From a virus: 28,265 nucleotides of DNA. The DNA lies in the IMG/VR virus record IMGVR_UViG_3300029624_000070, positions 1 to 28,265 of that record, one strand, 5' to 3'. The notes beneath the pieces were generated by a model. That model worked only from the letters and a program-made list of their open reading frames with translations. It had not been told where the DNA came from and ran no database searches. Position 1 is the stretch's first letter. Every line of letters starts with the position of its first letter. This document shows positions 7,389 through 13,577 of this stretch, in pieces. Both the position numbers and the translations under genes were made by a program.

Positions 7389-8010
7389 TATTGCTTGCGC
7401 TCACACGCGCTGGGCGGGTGCGCAGGTTGTGATCCAGGAACGAATTTCCGATAGCTGTACCGTCTTTCGCTACGCGCAAATGAAAACTGGTGACGTCCTC
7501 TTTTTTCTCTTTTGAGAACGCATCTAGTTCGGATTGCGCATCGACAAGAAAGGGACCGCCTAGCCGCCTTGCGAAGAGTGTCCGCATTCCTACTCGGAGA
7601 ATGCGGGGGGTGTCGGAAGGATCGTTCGGGATTGCATAGACGTCGCAATCCTCGATGTGCTGGTCGAATGCCTCCATGCGCCCGGCACCGCGCCAGTGCG
7701 TTTCCATTAAGCGTTCAATCATCCCCTTTTGCCGCCCAGCTCCACTAAAGAAGGCTTGGCTCTGCTCATCTGTGTGCAAATCCTCGCTCATCAGAAAAGC
7801 GACCGTCGTACCCATGGCGTCGGCAAGTTTCTTTGTCGAAAAAACGCCGGGTCCGTTGCTGCTGTGATTGAACTGTCCGGATATGATTTTTTGCGTAACT
7901 GGCCGCGACAAGCCTGCGTCGAGCGAAAGAGCGCTATAGCTGGTATAACCGCTTTTCTCAAATGCTTGGCGGAAACGGTTGGTAAACTTCTCGGCTGTCG
8001 AATCTTTCAT
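7312..8010 (-). CDS. HTH (XRE-type) phage repressor with non-LexA C-terminal domain
   Basis: A 232-residue protein. Residues about 8-75 form an XRE-like helix-turn-helix ('YSALSLDAGLSRPVTQKIIS', then 'TKKLADAMGTTVAFLM'). The C-terminal part (about 115-225) looks like a mixed alpha/beta sensor domain. I see no Ala-Gly cleavage site or Ser/Lys pair of the S24/LexA class, so RecA-driven self-cleavage is not supported. GAGGTG stands 9 nt before the ATG. Upstream lies a region with direct and inverted repeats (8070-8112). It may act with, or oppose, the second repressor at 8445-8750. Calling it the prophage CI-type repressor is likely but not proven. Confidence 0.75.
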   Translation of the reverse strand: MKDSTAEKFTNRFRQAFEKSGYTSYSALSLDAGLSRPVTQKIISGQFNHSSNGPGVFSTKKLADAMGTTVAFLMSEDLHTDEQSQAFFSGAGRQKGMIERLMETHWRGAGRMEAFDQHIEDCDVYAIPNDPSDTPRILRVGMRTLFARRLGGPFLVDAQSELDAFSKEKKEDVTSFHLRVAKDGTAIGNSFLDHNLRTRPARVSASNIRLGLLVSDHRGQQSILLHAAPIPA

Positions 8011-8069
8011 TGAAAAACACCTCTAAAAATCCGTCGTGAAAATTAAAATTTCCACCTACGCGCGTCAAG

Positions 8070-8112
8070 TAGCTAAAAAACTTCACCACGTAGTTTTTTA
8101 GCACCACGTAAG
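8070..8112. promoter_or_regulatory. Repeat cluster upstream of the HTH repressor, candidate operator
   Basis: GCTAAAAAACT at 8072-8082 is exactly inverted as AGTTTTTTAGC at 8092-8102. In addition CACCACGTA occurs at 8084-8092 and 8102-8110, an 18-bp period. The cluster lies about 60 bp upstream of the leftward repressor start, where an autoregulatory operator is expected. These motifs differ from the TTAGC-N4-GCTAA palindromes of the other two regions, which suggests a different DNA-binding protein. Confidence 0.5.
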
Positions 8113-8194
8113 AGCCTGTTTCACTGTCTGGAAGTTACCCGTAAAAATTGCATGATTTGAATTGCTTACCTGTCAAATCACCTATGGGTTGTAT

Positions 8195-8230
8195 CGACGC
8201 TATGCAACGACCTGTCGCTCTTTAGCGTCG
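8195..8230. repeat. 8-bp inverted repeat in the gap between repressor and small ORF
   Basis: CGACGCTA (8195-8202) pairs with TAGCGTCG (8223-8230) around a 20-nt loop. It sits in the roughly 325-nt gene-free gap at 8011-8335. Apart from this hairpin and the operator-like repeats nearer the repressor, I find no gene or clear promoter in the gap. Confidence 0.4.
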
Positions 8231-8335
8231 GAAACTGGTTTACAGAAGGATTTGAGTGCGCAAAGGTGCAGCGACGCAGAGAAAGTTATGCTTTAACGTG
8301 TTGCTAAATATGAACAATTCGCAAAGGGTGCATTC

Positions 8336-8545
8336 GTGAGTGCTGGCAATGGAAAAAAATTCGACAAAAAACGGCGCCCGGTATCAGTTGATCGCTTTGC
8401 TGCTTTGGTCGAGTCTGGACTAATGAACCAGTTGGACCTGCCTATCAGTCAAGAAGCGCAAGAAGCGCATGAAAGCGTTTCGGGTCACGGTTCATCAGAT
8501 CGAGCACCCGGTCGAAATCAGGCGGCACCTCAACTCCGTACATAA
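8336..8545 (+). CDS. Doubtful small basic protein
   Basis: A 69-residue frame starting at GTG with AAGGGTG about 6 nt upstream. The first 40 residues ('GKKFDKKRRPVSVDRFAALV ...') look like a real small basic protein. The last 30 are antisense to the convergent repressor gene and look like non-coding translation. It could be a genuine short gene whose end overlaps its neighbour by about 100 nt, or chance. No family is recognised. Confidence 0.3.
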   Translation: MSAGNGKKFDKKRRPVSVDRFAALVESGLMNQLDLPISQEAQEAHESVSGHGSSDRAPGRNQAAPQLRT

Positions 8546-8750
8546 TCCAAGCCACGGACACTCCAAGTTCGTCGCAGAGAGCGTGTAGCTTGTCGACGGA
8601 TGGCATCTGCCCGCGCTTTAGGATGTTGGTTAGATATCCGTGACCCAACTTCGCCTTGTCGACAACGTCCGCTTGGGAGCGGCGTTGCTTTTGGAGTTCG
8701 TCGAGGATGCGTTGGCGCATCGCCTCTGGGTCGAATTGAAGCTGTTTCAT
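8445..8750 (-). CDS. XRE-family repressor
   Basis: A 101-residue protein with a helix-turn-helix at about residues 20-70 ('RSQADVVDKAKLGHGYLTNI ... PSVDKLHALCDELGVSVAWI'), the classic XRE layout. It ends in a short acidic/aromatic tail without a protease domain. The ATG at 8750 has AAGGTG 6 nt upstream, inside or next to palindrome TTAGCAGTAGCTAA (8761-8774), so binding there would block its own translation start region. It is divergent from the rightward early genes. The same palindromes precede the leftward operon, so it is the best candidate for the regulator of both arms (inference). Confidence 0.8.
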   Translation of the reverse strand: MKQLQFDPEAMRQRILDELQKQRRSQADVVDKAKLGHGYLTNILKRGQMPSVDKLHALCDELGVSVAWIMYGVEVPPDFDRVLDLMNRDPKRFHALLALLD

Positions 8751-8760
8751 GTCGTACACC

Positions 8761-8847
8761 TTAGCAGTAGCTAATAGGCAGCGCACGTAAAGAAAAATTG
8801 CCGTTGCTCGATTAGTGAAAAAGCTATAAGCCGTAGCTTATCAGCTA
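8761..8847. promoter_or_regulatory. Palindrome array between XRE repressor and early genes, candidate operator/promoter
   Basis: The palindromes are TTAGCAGTAGCTAA (8761-8774), ATAAGCCGTAGCTTAT (8826-8841) and TAGCTTATCAGCTA (8834-8847), the last two overlapping. They share half-sites with the array at 6543-6599. A possible rightward promoter is TTGCTC (8805-8810) with TATAAG (8825-8830), spacer 15, partly covered by the palindromes. Operators over a promoter and over the repressor's own leader are the expected plan of a phage switch. Confidence 0.7.
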
Positions 8848-8899
8848 TGATGATATCCGAAAAAACCTTGAAGAACGGTCAAGCAACTTTGCGGACGAT

Positions 8900-9091
8900 G
8901 TGTTCGCATATCTGGAAAAGACCGGTCGGTCAGATCGTGGCCGATCTTATTTCGGGGTTGTGGCCTGCAATAATCCGAACCTGGTGGAGCGCCTTGAGGC
9001 GGGCAAGCTGCCTGGTCTTGAGGTCATGCTTCGGGTCTGGACTTACATGGAAAATCACCCTCCCGAAACCGACGCCGAGGCGGCGCAATGA
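8900..9091 (+). CDS. Small HTH-like regulator, Cro-position early protein
   Basis: At least 63 residues, with 'YFGVVACNNPNLVERLEAGK' followed by 'LEVMLRVWTYM', the pattern of small alphaproteobacterial DNA-binding proteins with a short helix-turn-helix. It lies first on the rightward transcript, opposite the repressor, where Cro would be. GTG at 8900 is the only standard start but has a weak ribosome site. The same frame stays open and protein-like upstream to about 8837 ('DDIRKNLEERSSNFADDV'), without ATG, GTG or TTG, so the true start may be non-canonical (for example ATC at 8840). Confidence 0.6.
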   Translation: MFAYLEKTGRSDRGRSYFGVVACNNPNLVERLEAGKLPGLEVMLRVWTYMENHPPETDAEAAQ

Positions 9092-9379
9092 CCGCGTTAG
9101 GGAGGCAAAGCCATTTCAGATTTCACCACGCCCTATTCTCCTCCCTGGGGTTGGTGAATGCGCGCGGTGGGGTTGCCGCCCCGCCGCGCAATGAACACGC
9201 GCCGGGATACTTTCACGCTGAACATCACGGGACAGCGGAACACCAAGAACGTGCTGCTATCAGGGCCCGGCGCGGCCTGACGGCAGAGAGTTGCCTGAGA
9301 AGCACGATCACCGGGGCGCGGACGGGCGCCAGAGGCGGGTTCTCCCGTCACCGTCAGCCATTTTCAGGAGGTGCGGCCC
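9092..9379 (+). other. Stretch of very small candidate frames before the methyltransferase
   Basis: There is no clear gene. GGGAGG at 9100-9105 is a strong ribosome binding site, but the codon at proper distance is ATT, giving 'ISDFTTPYSPPWGW' and a stop. An ATG directly adjacent (9158) opens a 40-codon frame to 9280 containing 'TFTLNITGQRNTKNVLLSG'. Another frame starting in the stop of the previous gene (9088) spans the stretch, but its composition is unlike a protein. Short leader peptides are possible. Confidence 0.3.
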
Positions 9380-9916
9380 ATGGGTAAGCGCAGCTCCTTC
9401 AAGCGCCGTAAAAACGATCTGTACCGCACGCCCTGGGCTCCAGTTGCCGAGATTGCGCCGTATCTGCCCGCCCGGTTTCGGTTCGCGGAGCCCTGCGCGG
9501 GCAACGGCAGTCTGATCGACCATCTACACCGGATCGGCGGTACATGTGCCGAGGCGGTCGATATCAATCCGGGGCGCGGCGACGTGATGCAAGGCAACGC
9601 GCTTCACTGGACGCCACAATCGCGCGCTTTGCGACCGCTGGATTTCATCATCACCAACCCGCCGTGGTCGCGCGAGATCCTGCATCCGCTGATTATTTAC
9701 CTCACCCAGATCTGCCCGACGTGGCTGCTGTTCGATGCGGATTGGTCCCACACCCTGCAGGCGCGCCCGTACCTGCGCCACTGCCGCAAGATCGTCTCGG
9801 TCGGGCGGGTCAAGTGGATCGAGGGCAGCAAGCACACCGGAAAAGATAACTGTGCCTGGCATCTGTTCACAGCAGAGAACCACGGGCGCACAGAATTCAT
9901 AGGGAGGGCAGCATGA
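9380..9916 (+). CDS. Adenine-type DNA methyltransferase (NPPW)
   Basis: A 178-residue protein with SAM-binding motif I 'AEPCAGNG' (36-43), an acidic ribose-binding strand 'EAVDINPG', and catalytic motif IV 'ITNPPW' (91-96). The NPPW tetrapeptide is characteristic of N6-adenine (or N4-cytosine) amino-methyltransferases. The protein is only a catalytic core without a visible target-recognition domain, like other small phage enzymes. The ATG at 9380 has a perfect AGGAGG 8 nt upstream; a GTG three codons earlier overlaps that site and is unlikely. It overlaps the replication gene by 4 nt. It is the third methyltransferase of this phage. Confidence 0.85.
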   Translation: MGKRSSFKRRKNDLYRTPWAPVAEIAPYLPARFRFAEPCAGNGSLIDHLHRIGGTCAEAVDINPGRGDVMQGNALHWTPQSRALRPLDFIITNPPWSREILHPLIIYLTQICPTWLLFDADWSHTLQARPYLRHCRKIVSVGRVKWIEGSKHTGKDNCAWHLFTAENHGRTEFIGRAA

Positions 9917-10887
9917 GCCATAAGGCGACAAACTGGCTGGCAGATATTCCACCCAAGGCGCTCACGAACGCGGAGTTCCGGATCCTGTTCGTGCTGTGCG
10001 ATTGTCACAACCCGTCTGCGGGCTGTTTCCCGAAGCAAAGTTACATCATGGCGAAGACCGGACGCGGCAACAGTTCAGTGAACGACGCGCTGGCAGGCCT
10101 CGAGGCAAAAGACTTCATTCGACGCGAACAGCGGACCAATCCGAAGACCGGCAAGCGCGAGGCGACCCACTACATTTTGGGTTTTGAAATGGATGGCCCG
10201 CTAAATCCAACTCCAAATAGTGGAGACGGTAGCGATGGACCAAAGCCGGAACAAAACGGCGCGCCAACTCCAAATAGTGGAGATGGGTCCATCTCCGGTT
10301 TTTCGCCTGATCCATCTCCGGTTTTTGGGCCAAACCATCTCCGGAAAACCGGAGATGTATATAAGGAAGAACCTGTAAAGGAACCTGTAAAGGAACCTTG
10401 CGCGGCTGAACCCGCGCCCACGCTGGATGATTGTTCTGAGGATTTGTTGAGGGAGTTCGAGCACGTGTTTCCCAAGCTGGGGGCCGCGCAGGCAACTCGC
10501 AAGGCGATCAGCAAGGCTTTAGCCGCCGGTGCCACATCCGATCAGATCCTCGACGCTGCGCGCACCTATGCCGCCGAGCAGCGGGGCAATGATCCCAAAT
10601 ACATCCGGCGCAGCGAGCGGTTCTTCGCAGATGAATTCTGGCGGGCTTACATCCCGGCCCAGAAATCCACGCCCAGCGCCGAGGCGGCAGTATTCGCCGA
10701 GCAGTGGGGCAAGACGATCCGTGAGGTTGGTAAGGCCGGTTCCGGTCACTTCATGTTCGGTAAGATCAGCCGCGACACGGTCACCAAGTGCCTCGCGGCC
10801 CGCACTGTGACCGCCGGAGACTGCCGCCGCGCTGGGCTTGGGATTTCCGATGCGGACGCACGGGCCATGCTCGAGGTGGCGCAATGA
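9913..10887 (+). CDS. Replication initiation protein, winged-helix (gpO-like)
   Basis: A 324-residue protein. Residues about 16-92 form a helix-turn-helix/winged-helix domain ('LTNAEFRILFVLCD ... GCFPKQSYIMAKTGRG ... REATHYILGF') as in phage O-type and RepA_N-like initiators. A low-complexity linker (about 95-170) follows, rich in Pro, Asn, Gly, Ser and Glu, and then a helical C-terminal domain. The linker DNA carries tandem and inverted repeats (10207-10392), which in lambda-type O genes mark the origin. It overlaps the genes on both sides by 4 nt. The initiator role is inferred from domain, location and repeats; no helicase gene is seen nearby. Confidence 0.75.
   Translation: MSHKATNWLADIPPKALTNAEFRILFVLCDCHNPSAGCFPKQSYIMAKTGRGNSSVNDALAGLEAKDFIRREQRTNPKTGKREATHYILGFEMDGPLNPTPNSGDGSDGPKPEQNGAPTPNSGDGSISGFSPDPSPVFGPNHLRKTGDVYKEEPVKEPVKEPCAAEPAPTLDDCSEDLLREFEHVFPKLGAAQATRKAISKALAAGATSDQILDAARTYAAEQRGNDPKYIRRSERFFADEFWRAYIPAQKSTPSAEAAVFAEQWGKTIREVGKAGSGHFMFGKISRDTVTKCLAARTVTAGDCRRAGLGISDADARAMLEVAQ
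10207..10392. repeat. Iteron-like repeats inside the replication gene, probable phage origin
   Basis: There are two near-identical 23-bp units at 10207-10229 and 10264-10286, each with an internal CTCCA/TGGAG palindrome. TCCATCTCCGGTTTTT is repeated exactly at 10288-10303 and 10311-10326. A perfect 9-bp stem CATCTCCGG/CCGGAGATG with an AAAA loop lies at 10336-10357, and tandem 12-bp GAACCTGTAAAG copies at 10369-10380 and 10381-10392. All share a TCTCC/GGAGA core. This mirrors origins nested in lambda-type O genes. Confidence 0.7.
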
Positions 10888-11183
10888 GCGTCCACGCTGA
10901 TCCTGCCACACACGGGCACCGTTTCGGCGCTGTGGTGGTCACGGTCGACATGCAGGCCGGTGATTGCGTGATCCGCGCCCCGCAGCCCTGCAAAGGCCCG
11001 GTGTCAGTCGTTGAGCGTAAGGCGCGGTTCAACACCCTCGACGAGATCCGCGAAGCCTACCGAACGCAGAACTGGTTGAGCCGGAAGCCGCAGCAACACC
11101 CACATGCCGGAGACATGGCAAGCGCGCTCAAATTCGCGGGCCAACGCCTGAAAGCCGAACAGGAAAGGAAAAGCCGTGGTTGA
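10884..11183 (+). CDS. Hypothetical early protein
   Basis: A 99-residue protein coupled to the replication gene by an ATGA overlap. The first half is beta-rich ('RFGAVVVTVDMQAGDCVIRA') and the second half is helical and basic. I recognise no family. It is soluble, with no signal sequence. The start is fixed by the overlap. It lies between the initiator and a GcrA-like DNA-binding gene, so an accessory replication or regulatory role is plausible but unproven. Confidence 0.6.
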   Translation: MSVHADPATHGHRFGAVVVTVDMQAGDCVIRAPQPCKGPVSVVERKARFNTLDEIREAYRTQNWLSRKPQQHPHAGDMASALKFAGQRLKAEQERKSRG

Positions 11184-11673
11184 TCAAGCTCCCGGTCTGG
11201 ATCTCTGGAAAGCAGAGGAAGGCAATGGGGCCTCTGCAAGAGCCATTGCCGCGCAGCCCCTCAAGAACATCACCCGTGAAACGCTCGCACCGCTATGGGA
11301 CCGCGAGGATATCCCAACAGAACGCATTGCCCAGGCGCTGGGCGTGACTCGGCAGGCGGTCAGCTCCAAGGCGCGGACCCTTGGTCTGCCCAGCCGCGCG
11401 AAAGTGCGCAAACAGCTCTGTAACAACGAGACGTTTCGGCGGATGTGGCTGGCCGGGGTCAACTCGACAGAAATGGCGCGGCATTTCGGATATTCGCACC
11501 GCTCCGCGATTGGCTCACGCGCTGGCGCTATGGGCTTGCCGCGCCGGTCGCGCAGTACCGACACAGGAAAAACCGGCGGGTGGGTCCAGACGATCTCGCT
11601 CGCACAGTTCTTCGAGCAGGACCTCCGCAATCGAATGGAGGCGGAAGCCAAAAAGAGAGAGGCATCGCTATGA
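11176..11673 (+). CDS. GcrA-like helix-turn-helix protein
   Basis: A 165-residue protein with two helix-turn-helix segments: 'IPTERIAQALGVTRQAVSSK' (about 46-66) and 'VNSTEMARHFGYSHRSAIGS' (about 95-114). Each is followed by a basic 'R[AT]LGLPSR' or 'GAMGLPRRSR' stretch. The 'A[LM]GLP.R' ending after a helix-turn-helix is the hallmark of GcrA, the alphaproteobacterial cell-cycle regulator that binds methylated GANTC sites. Two tandem units in one small protein are unlike cellular GcrA. It starts at GTG and overlaps its upstream neighbour by 8 nt. It probably regulates phage or host transcription. Confidence 0.65.
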   Translation: MVDQAPGLDLWKAEEGNGASARAIAAQPLKNITRETLAPLWDREDIPTERIAQALGVTRQAVSSKARTLGLPSRAKVRKQLCNNETFRRMWLAGVNSTEMARHFGYSHRSAIGSRAGAMGLPRRSRSTDTGKTGGWVQTISLAQFFEQDLRNRMEAEAKKREASL

Positions 11674-12083
11674 CGGAACGCATGACAGCAGGGGAATACC
11701 GGGACGGACACTTACCCTCCATAGGGGAAGATAAACGCCGCGTGCACGGTACAAAGCGCACCACCACCGCAGATGGGATTACCCACGACAGCAAAACAGA
11801 GGCCTGTCGCTGGGACGAGTTGAAGCTGCTGCAAGAGGCAGGCGAGATCTGCGGTTTGCGGCGCCAGGTAGATATCGGCCTGATCGGACGGGATGGCCCG
11901 ATCATGACCGACAGCGGGAAACAGGAGCGCGTCTATCGCGCTGATTTCGTCTATGTCGACAACCGTCTCGGCGTGACCGTGATCGAGGATCGCAAGGGCC
12001 ACGAAACAGACGTGTTCAAACTCAAGAAAGCGATCTTGGCAGCGCAGGGCATGGAGATCCACGTCACGCGGGCCAAGGGCTGA
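11670..12083 (+). CDS. DUF1064 PD-(D/E)XK nuclease, possible Holliday-junction resolvase
   Basis: A 137-residue protein of the DUF1064 type. The catalytic PD-(D/E)XK signature is visible as Glu in 'DSKTEACRWDEL', Asp in 'VYRADFVYV' and E-x-K in 'VIEDRKGHETDVFKLKK'. Members occur in phage replication regions in the place where lambda NinG or RusA resolvases are found, so processing of branched DNA is likely. The start overlaps the preceding stop (ATGA). It shares its operon with an initiator and a methyltransferase. A simple DNA endonuclease role remains possible. Confidence 0.8.
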   Translation: MTERMTAGEYRDGHLPSIGEDKRRVHGTKRTTTADGITHDSKTEACRWDELKLLQEAGEICGLRRQVDIGLIGRDGPIMTDSGKQERVYRADFVYVDNRLGVTVIEDRKGHETDVFKLKKAILAAQGMEIHVTRAKG

Positions 12084-12085
12084 CC

Positions 12086-12646
12086 ATGGGTGTTGTCGAG
12101 GATCTGAAACAAGAAGTGGCGAACCTGCGTAAACTTCTCGACCAAGCGCAACGCGCTGGGCAGAAGAAGCCCACCTTTTCGGTGCCCGCAGTGTATCAGC
12201 CCGACTTGCCTGCCGTGGTCCGGTATCCTCTGGCTGAGTTTGCCGCGGGCCGGGGCCAGAGCGTGCCGCTGCCTGAGAGTGTGCAGGAGATCGCCGAGGT
12301 GATCGGGCGGCGCAATGCGGTGCGCTTGGTGGAGGGCACGCGGTCGACCGGCGTGCGGAAATGGCGGCGCCAGCTCTATGTTCCCGGCAGTATCCCAGAG
12401 GGCCACCGGATCGCGACCATGATCGGCACCGAGGCGGCGCAAAAGCTGAGCCACAGCCACGCAAACTGCATCCTCGAGCTGCCGAGCTGCCACGGGCTGC
12501 GCAAGGCGTACATGGCCGATCATGCGTTGCGCCAGTGGGATGCCGGCGCATCCGTCGCGGAGATCGGCCGAGAAATGGGAATCGAGATCAAAACCGCGCA
12601 GGGCCTGTTGGATCAGGCCGACTACTGGCGCGATAGGCTTGGGTAA
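12086..12646 (+). CDS. Mor-like transcription activator
   Basis: A 186-residue protein. An N-terminal coiled-coil (1-25) leads to a middle part with 'RKWRRQLYVPGSIPEGHRIA' and a C-terminal helix-turn-helix ('GASVAEIGREMGIEIKTAQG'). The order 'lyvP ... helical core ... HTH' matches Mor/C proteins of Mu, which activate middle or late phage promoters. Its position after early genes and before lysis and head genes is where such an activator belongs. The similarity is by pattern, so a general HTH regulator is the alternative. It starts 2 nt after the nuclease stop. Confidence 0.6.
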   Translation: MGVVEDLKQEVANLRKLLDQAQRAGQKKPTFSVPAVYQPDLPAVVRYPLAEFAAGRGQSVPLPESVQEIAEVIGRRNAVRLVEGTRSTGVRKWRRQLYVPGSIPEGHRIATMIGTEAAQKLSHSHANCILELPSCHGLRKAYMADHALRQWDAGASVAEIGREMGIEIKTAQGLLDQADYWRDRLG

Positions 12647-12659
12647 GGAGATCAATCAC

Positions 12660-12875
12660 ATGTGGCTATTGTTGGGAGTTTGGGTGTTCTGCGCCCTTGT
12701 CACCACTGCGTTAATGGCGGTCGACGATGAAAGGGATGGGGCCAAGGCCAGTCGCGATGGAACTATGAGGCTGATCCTTATCTTACTAGGGCCGCCTACT
12801 TGGATTCTTGTTGCCTTGATCTCGCTGATAAAACGCATTTTGGCGGCAGGGGCATCGAACGGCGATCAGCTATGA
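12660..12875 (+). CDS. Small membrane protein 1 of the accessory cluster
   Basis: A 71-residue protein with two membrane segments (about 2-20, 'LLLGVWVFCALVTTALMA', and about 37-58) joined by a charged loop ('DDERDGAKASRDG'). AAGGAG lies 8 nt before the ATG. The function is unknown. It opens a run of eleven very small genes that separates the Mor-like activator from the lysis genes. It overlaps the next gene by 4 nt. Confidence 0.65.
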   Translation: MWLLLGVWVFCALVTTALMAVDDERDGAKASRDGTMRLILILLGPPTWILVALISLIKRILAAGASNGDQL

Positions 12876-13159
12876 AGTCGGTCTGTATCATCTGCGCGAT
12901 GATCGAGACCATTGCGTTTATCGCCGGTGGCGCGTGGCTCACACATAGCAGTGGCCAAATCGGCTGGCTCATCGGCGGCATTGTCTTGGCATTCGCGGTC
13001 GGTGAAAATGTAGAAAGGCGGCTTGAAACATGGGCAGGTTTCGAGGGCCTTGGCGTAGCAAAGCCCCGAACACGCCCATCCTTCATACGTTCTAGGTATA
13101 TGGGCGGCACGATGCCTGCATCGAAGTCGACTCGCGGCACTGTGCCGCCTAAAAAATAG
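12872..13159 (+). CDS. Small membrane protein 2 of the accessory cluster
   Basis: A 95-residue protein with two predicted membrane segments in the first 50 residues ('IICAMIETIAFIAGGAWL' and 'IGWLIGGIVLAFAVG'), then a basic soluble tail rich in Arg, Thr, Lys and Ser. The start is fixed by an ATGA overlap. No family is recognised. The basic tail would face the cytoplasm by the positive-inside rule. Confidence 0.6.
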   Translation: MKSVCIICAMIETIAFIAGGAWLTHSSGQIGWLIGGIVLAFAVGENVERRLETWAGFEGLGVAKPRTRPSFIRSRYMGGTMPASKSTRGTVPPKK

Positions 13160-13169
13160 GAGGCTGCAA

Positions 13170-13394
13170 ATGCTGTACTATGCGAGCCTATTTGTCCTCT
13201 GGGTCATTGGTGCTTTTTTCACTGGAAGTGCCTTTGCCATCCATGGGGAAATAAACCCGCACACCTTCGACGATAGTTGCTCAGGAGACAGCACTCTCGA
13301 CTTCTGGATTTGCCTTCTCTGGCCCTTGTCTTGGCTGGCCTTTGCAGGGATGTACAGCGCCCGCGTTGTTTTCGAACACTTTGACAATGACTAA
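13170..13394 (+). CDS. Small membrane protein 3 of the accessory cluster
   Basis: A 74-residue protein with an N-terminal membrane segment or signal-anchor ('YYASLFVLWVIGAFFTGSAF') and a second one ('FWICLLWPLSWLAFAGMY'). Between them lies an acidic loop with one Cys ('TFDDSCSGDSTLD'). AGGAGG precedes the ATG at good spacing. No family is recognised. Confidence 0.65.
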   Translation: MLYYASLFVLWVIGAFFTGSAFAIHGEINPHTFDDSCSGDSTLDFWICLLWPLSWLAFAGMYSARVVFEHFDND

Positions 13395-13404
13395 GGGGAC
13401 GATC

Positions 13405-13512
13405 ATGTTGCGGAAAGAAATTCAGCCAACTTTGTACGATCCTGTTCAGTTGGTAAAGACGACGGAGGAGGGGAGGGCAAGATGTGCATCGGCTCGATCT
13501 CGGGGCCAGTGA
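13405..13512 (+). CDS. Very small ORF, 35 residues
   Basis: The frame from ATG encodes 35 residues ('MLRKEIQPTLYDPVQLVKTT ...') and has AAGGGGA just upstream. It begins 11 nt after the previous stop and overlaps the next small frame. The composition is protein-like in the first 25 residues. No function is known and it could be spurious. Confidence 0.4.
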   Translation: MLRKEIQPTLYDPVQLVKTTEEGRARCASARSRGQ

Positions 13513-13577
13513 AATGTCAGTCGCGCGGAGCGGCAGGTTCAACTGAGGAGCAATTTATTGAACGCGATCGCGAGTGA
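13482..13577 (+). CDS. Very small ORF, 31 residues, strong ribosome site
   Basis: The frame from ATG encodes 31 residues with two cysteines ('MCIGSISGPVKCQSRGAAG'), preceded by an unusually purine-rich GGAGGAGGGGAGGG stretch. It overlaps the small frame before it and the next gene by about 20 nt. It may serve to couple translation in the cluster or be a real micropeptide. Confidence 0.4.
   Translation: MCIGSISGPVKCQSRGAAGSTEEQFIERDRE

Noticed and set aside
8847-9194. Frame starting with ATGATG just after the operator
   Set aside because: Its translation is Trp/Arg-rich without family pattern and it overlaps the convincing small-regulator frame in another phase.
9088-9387. 99-codon frame starting in the regulator stop codon
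   Set aside because: His/Gly/Arg-rich, low-complexity translation, no family; the ATGA overlap alone is not enough. Described as a gene-free stretch instead.
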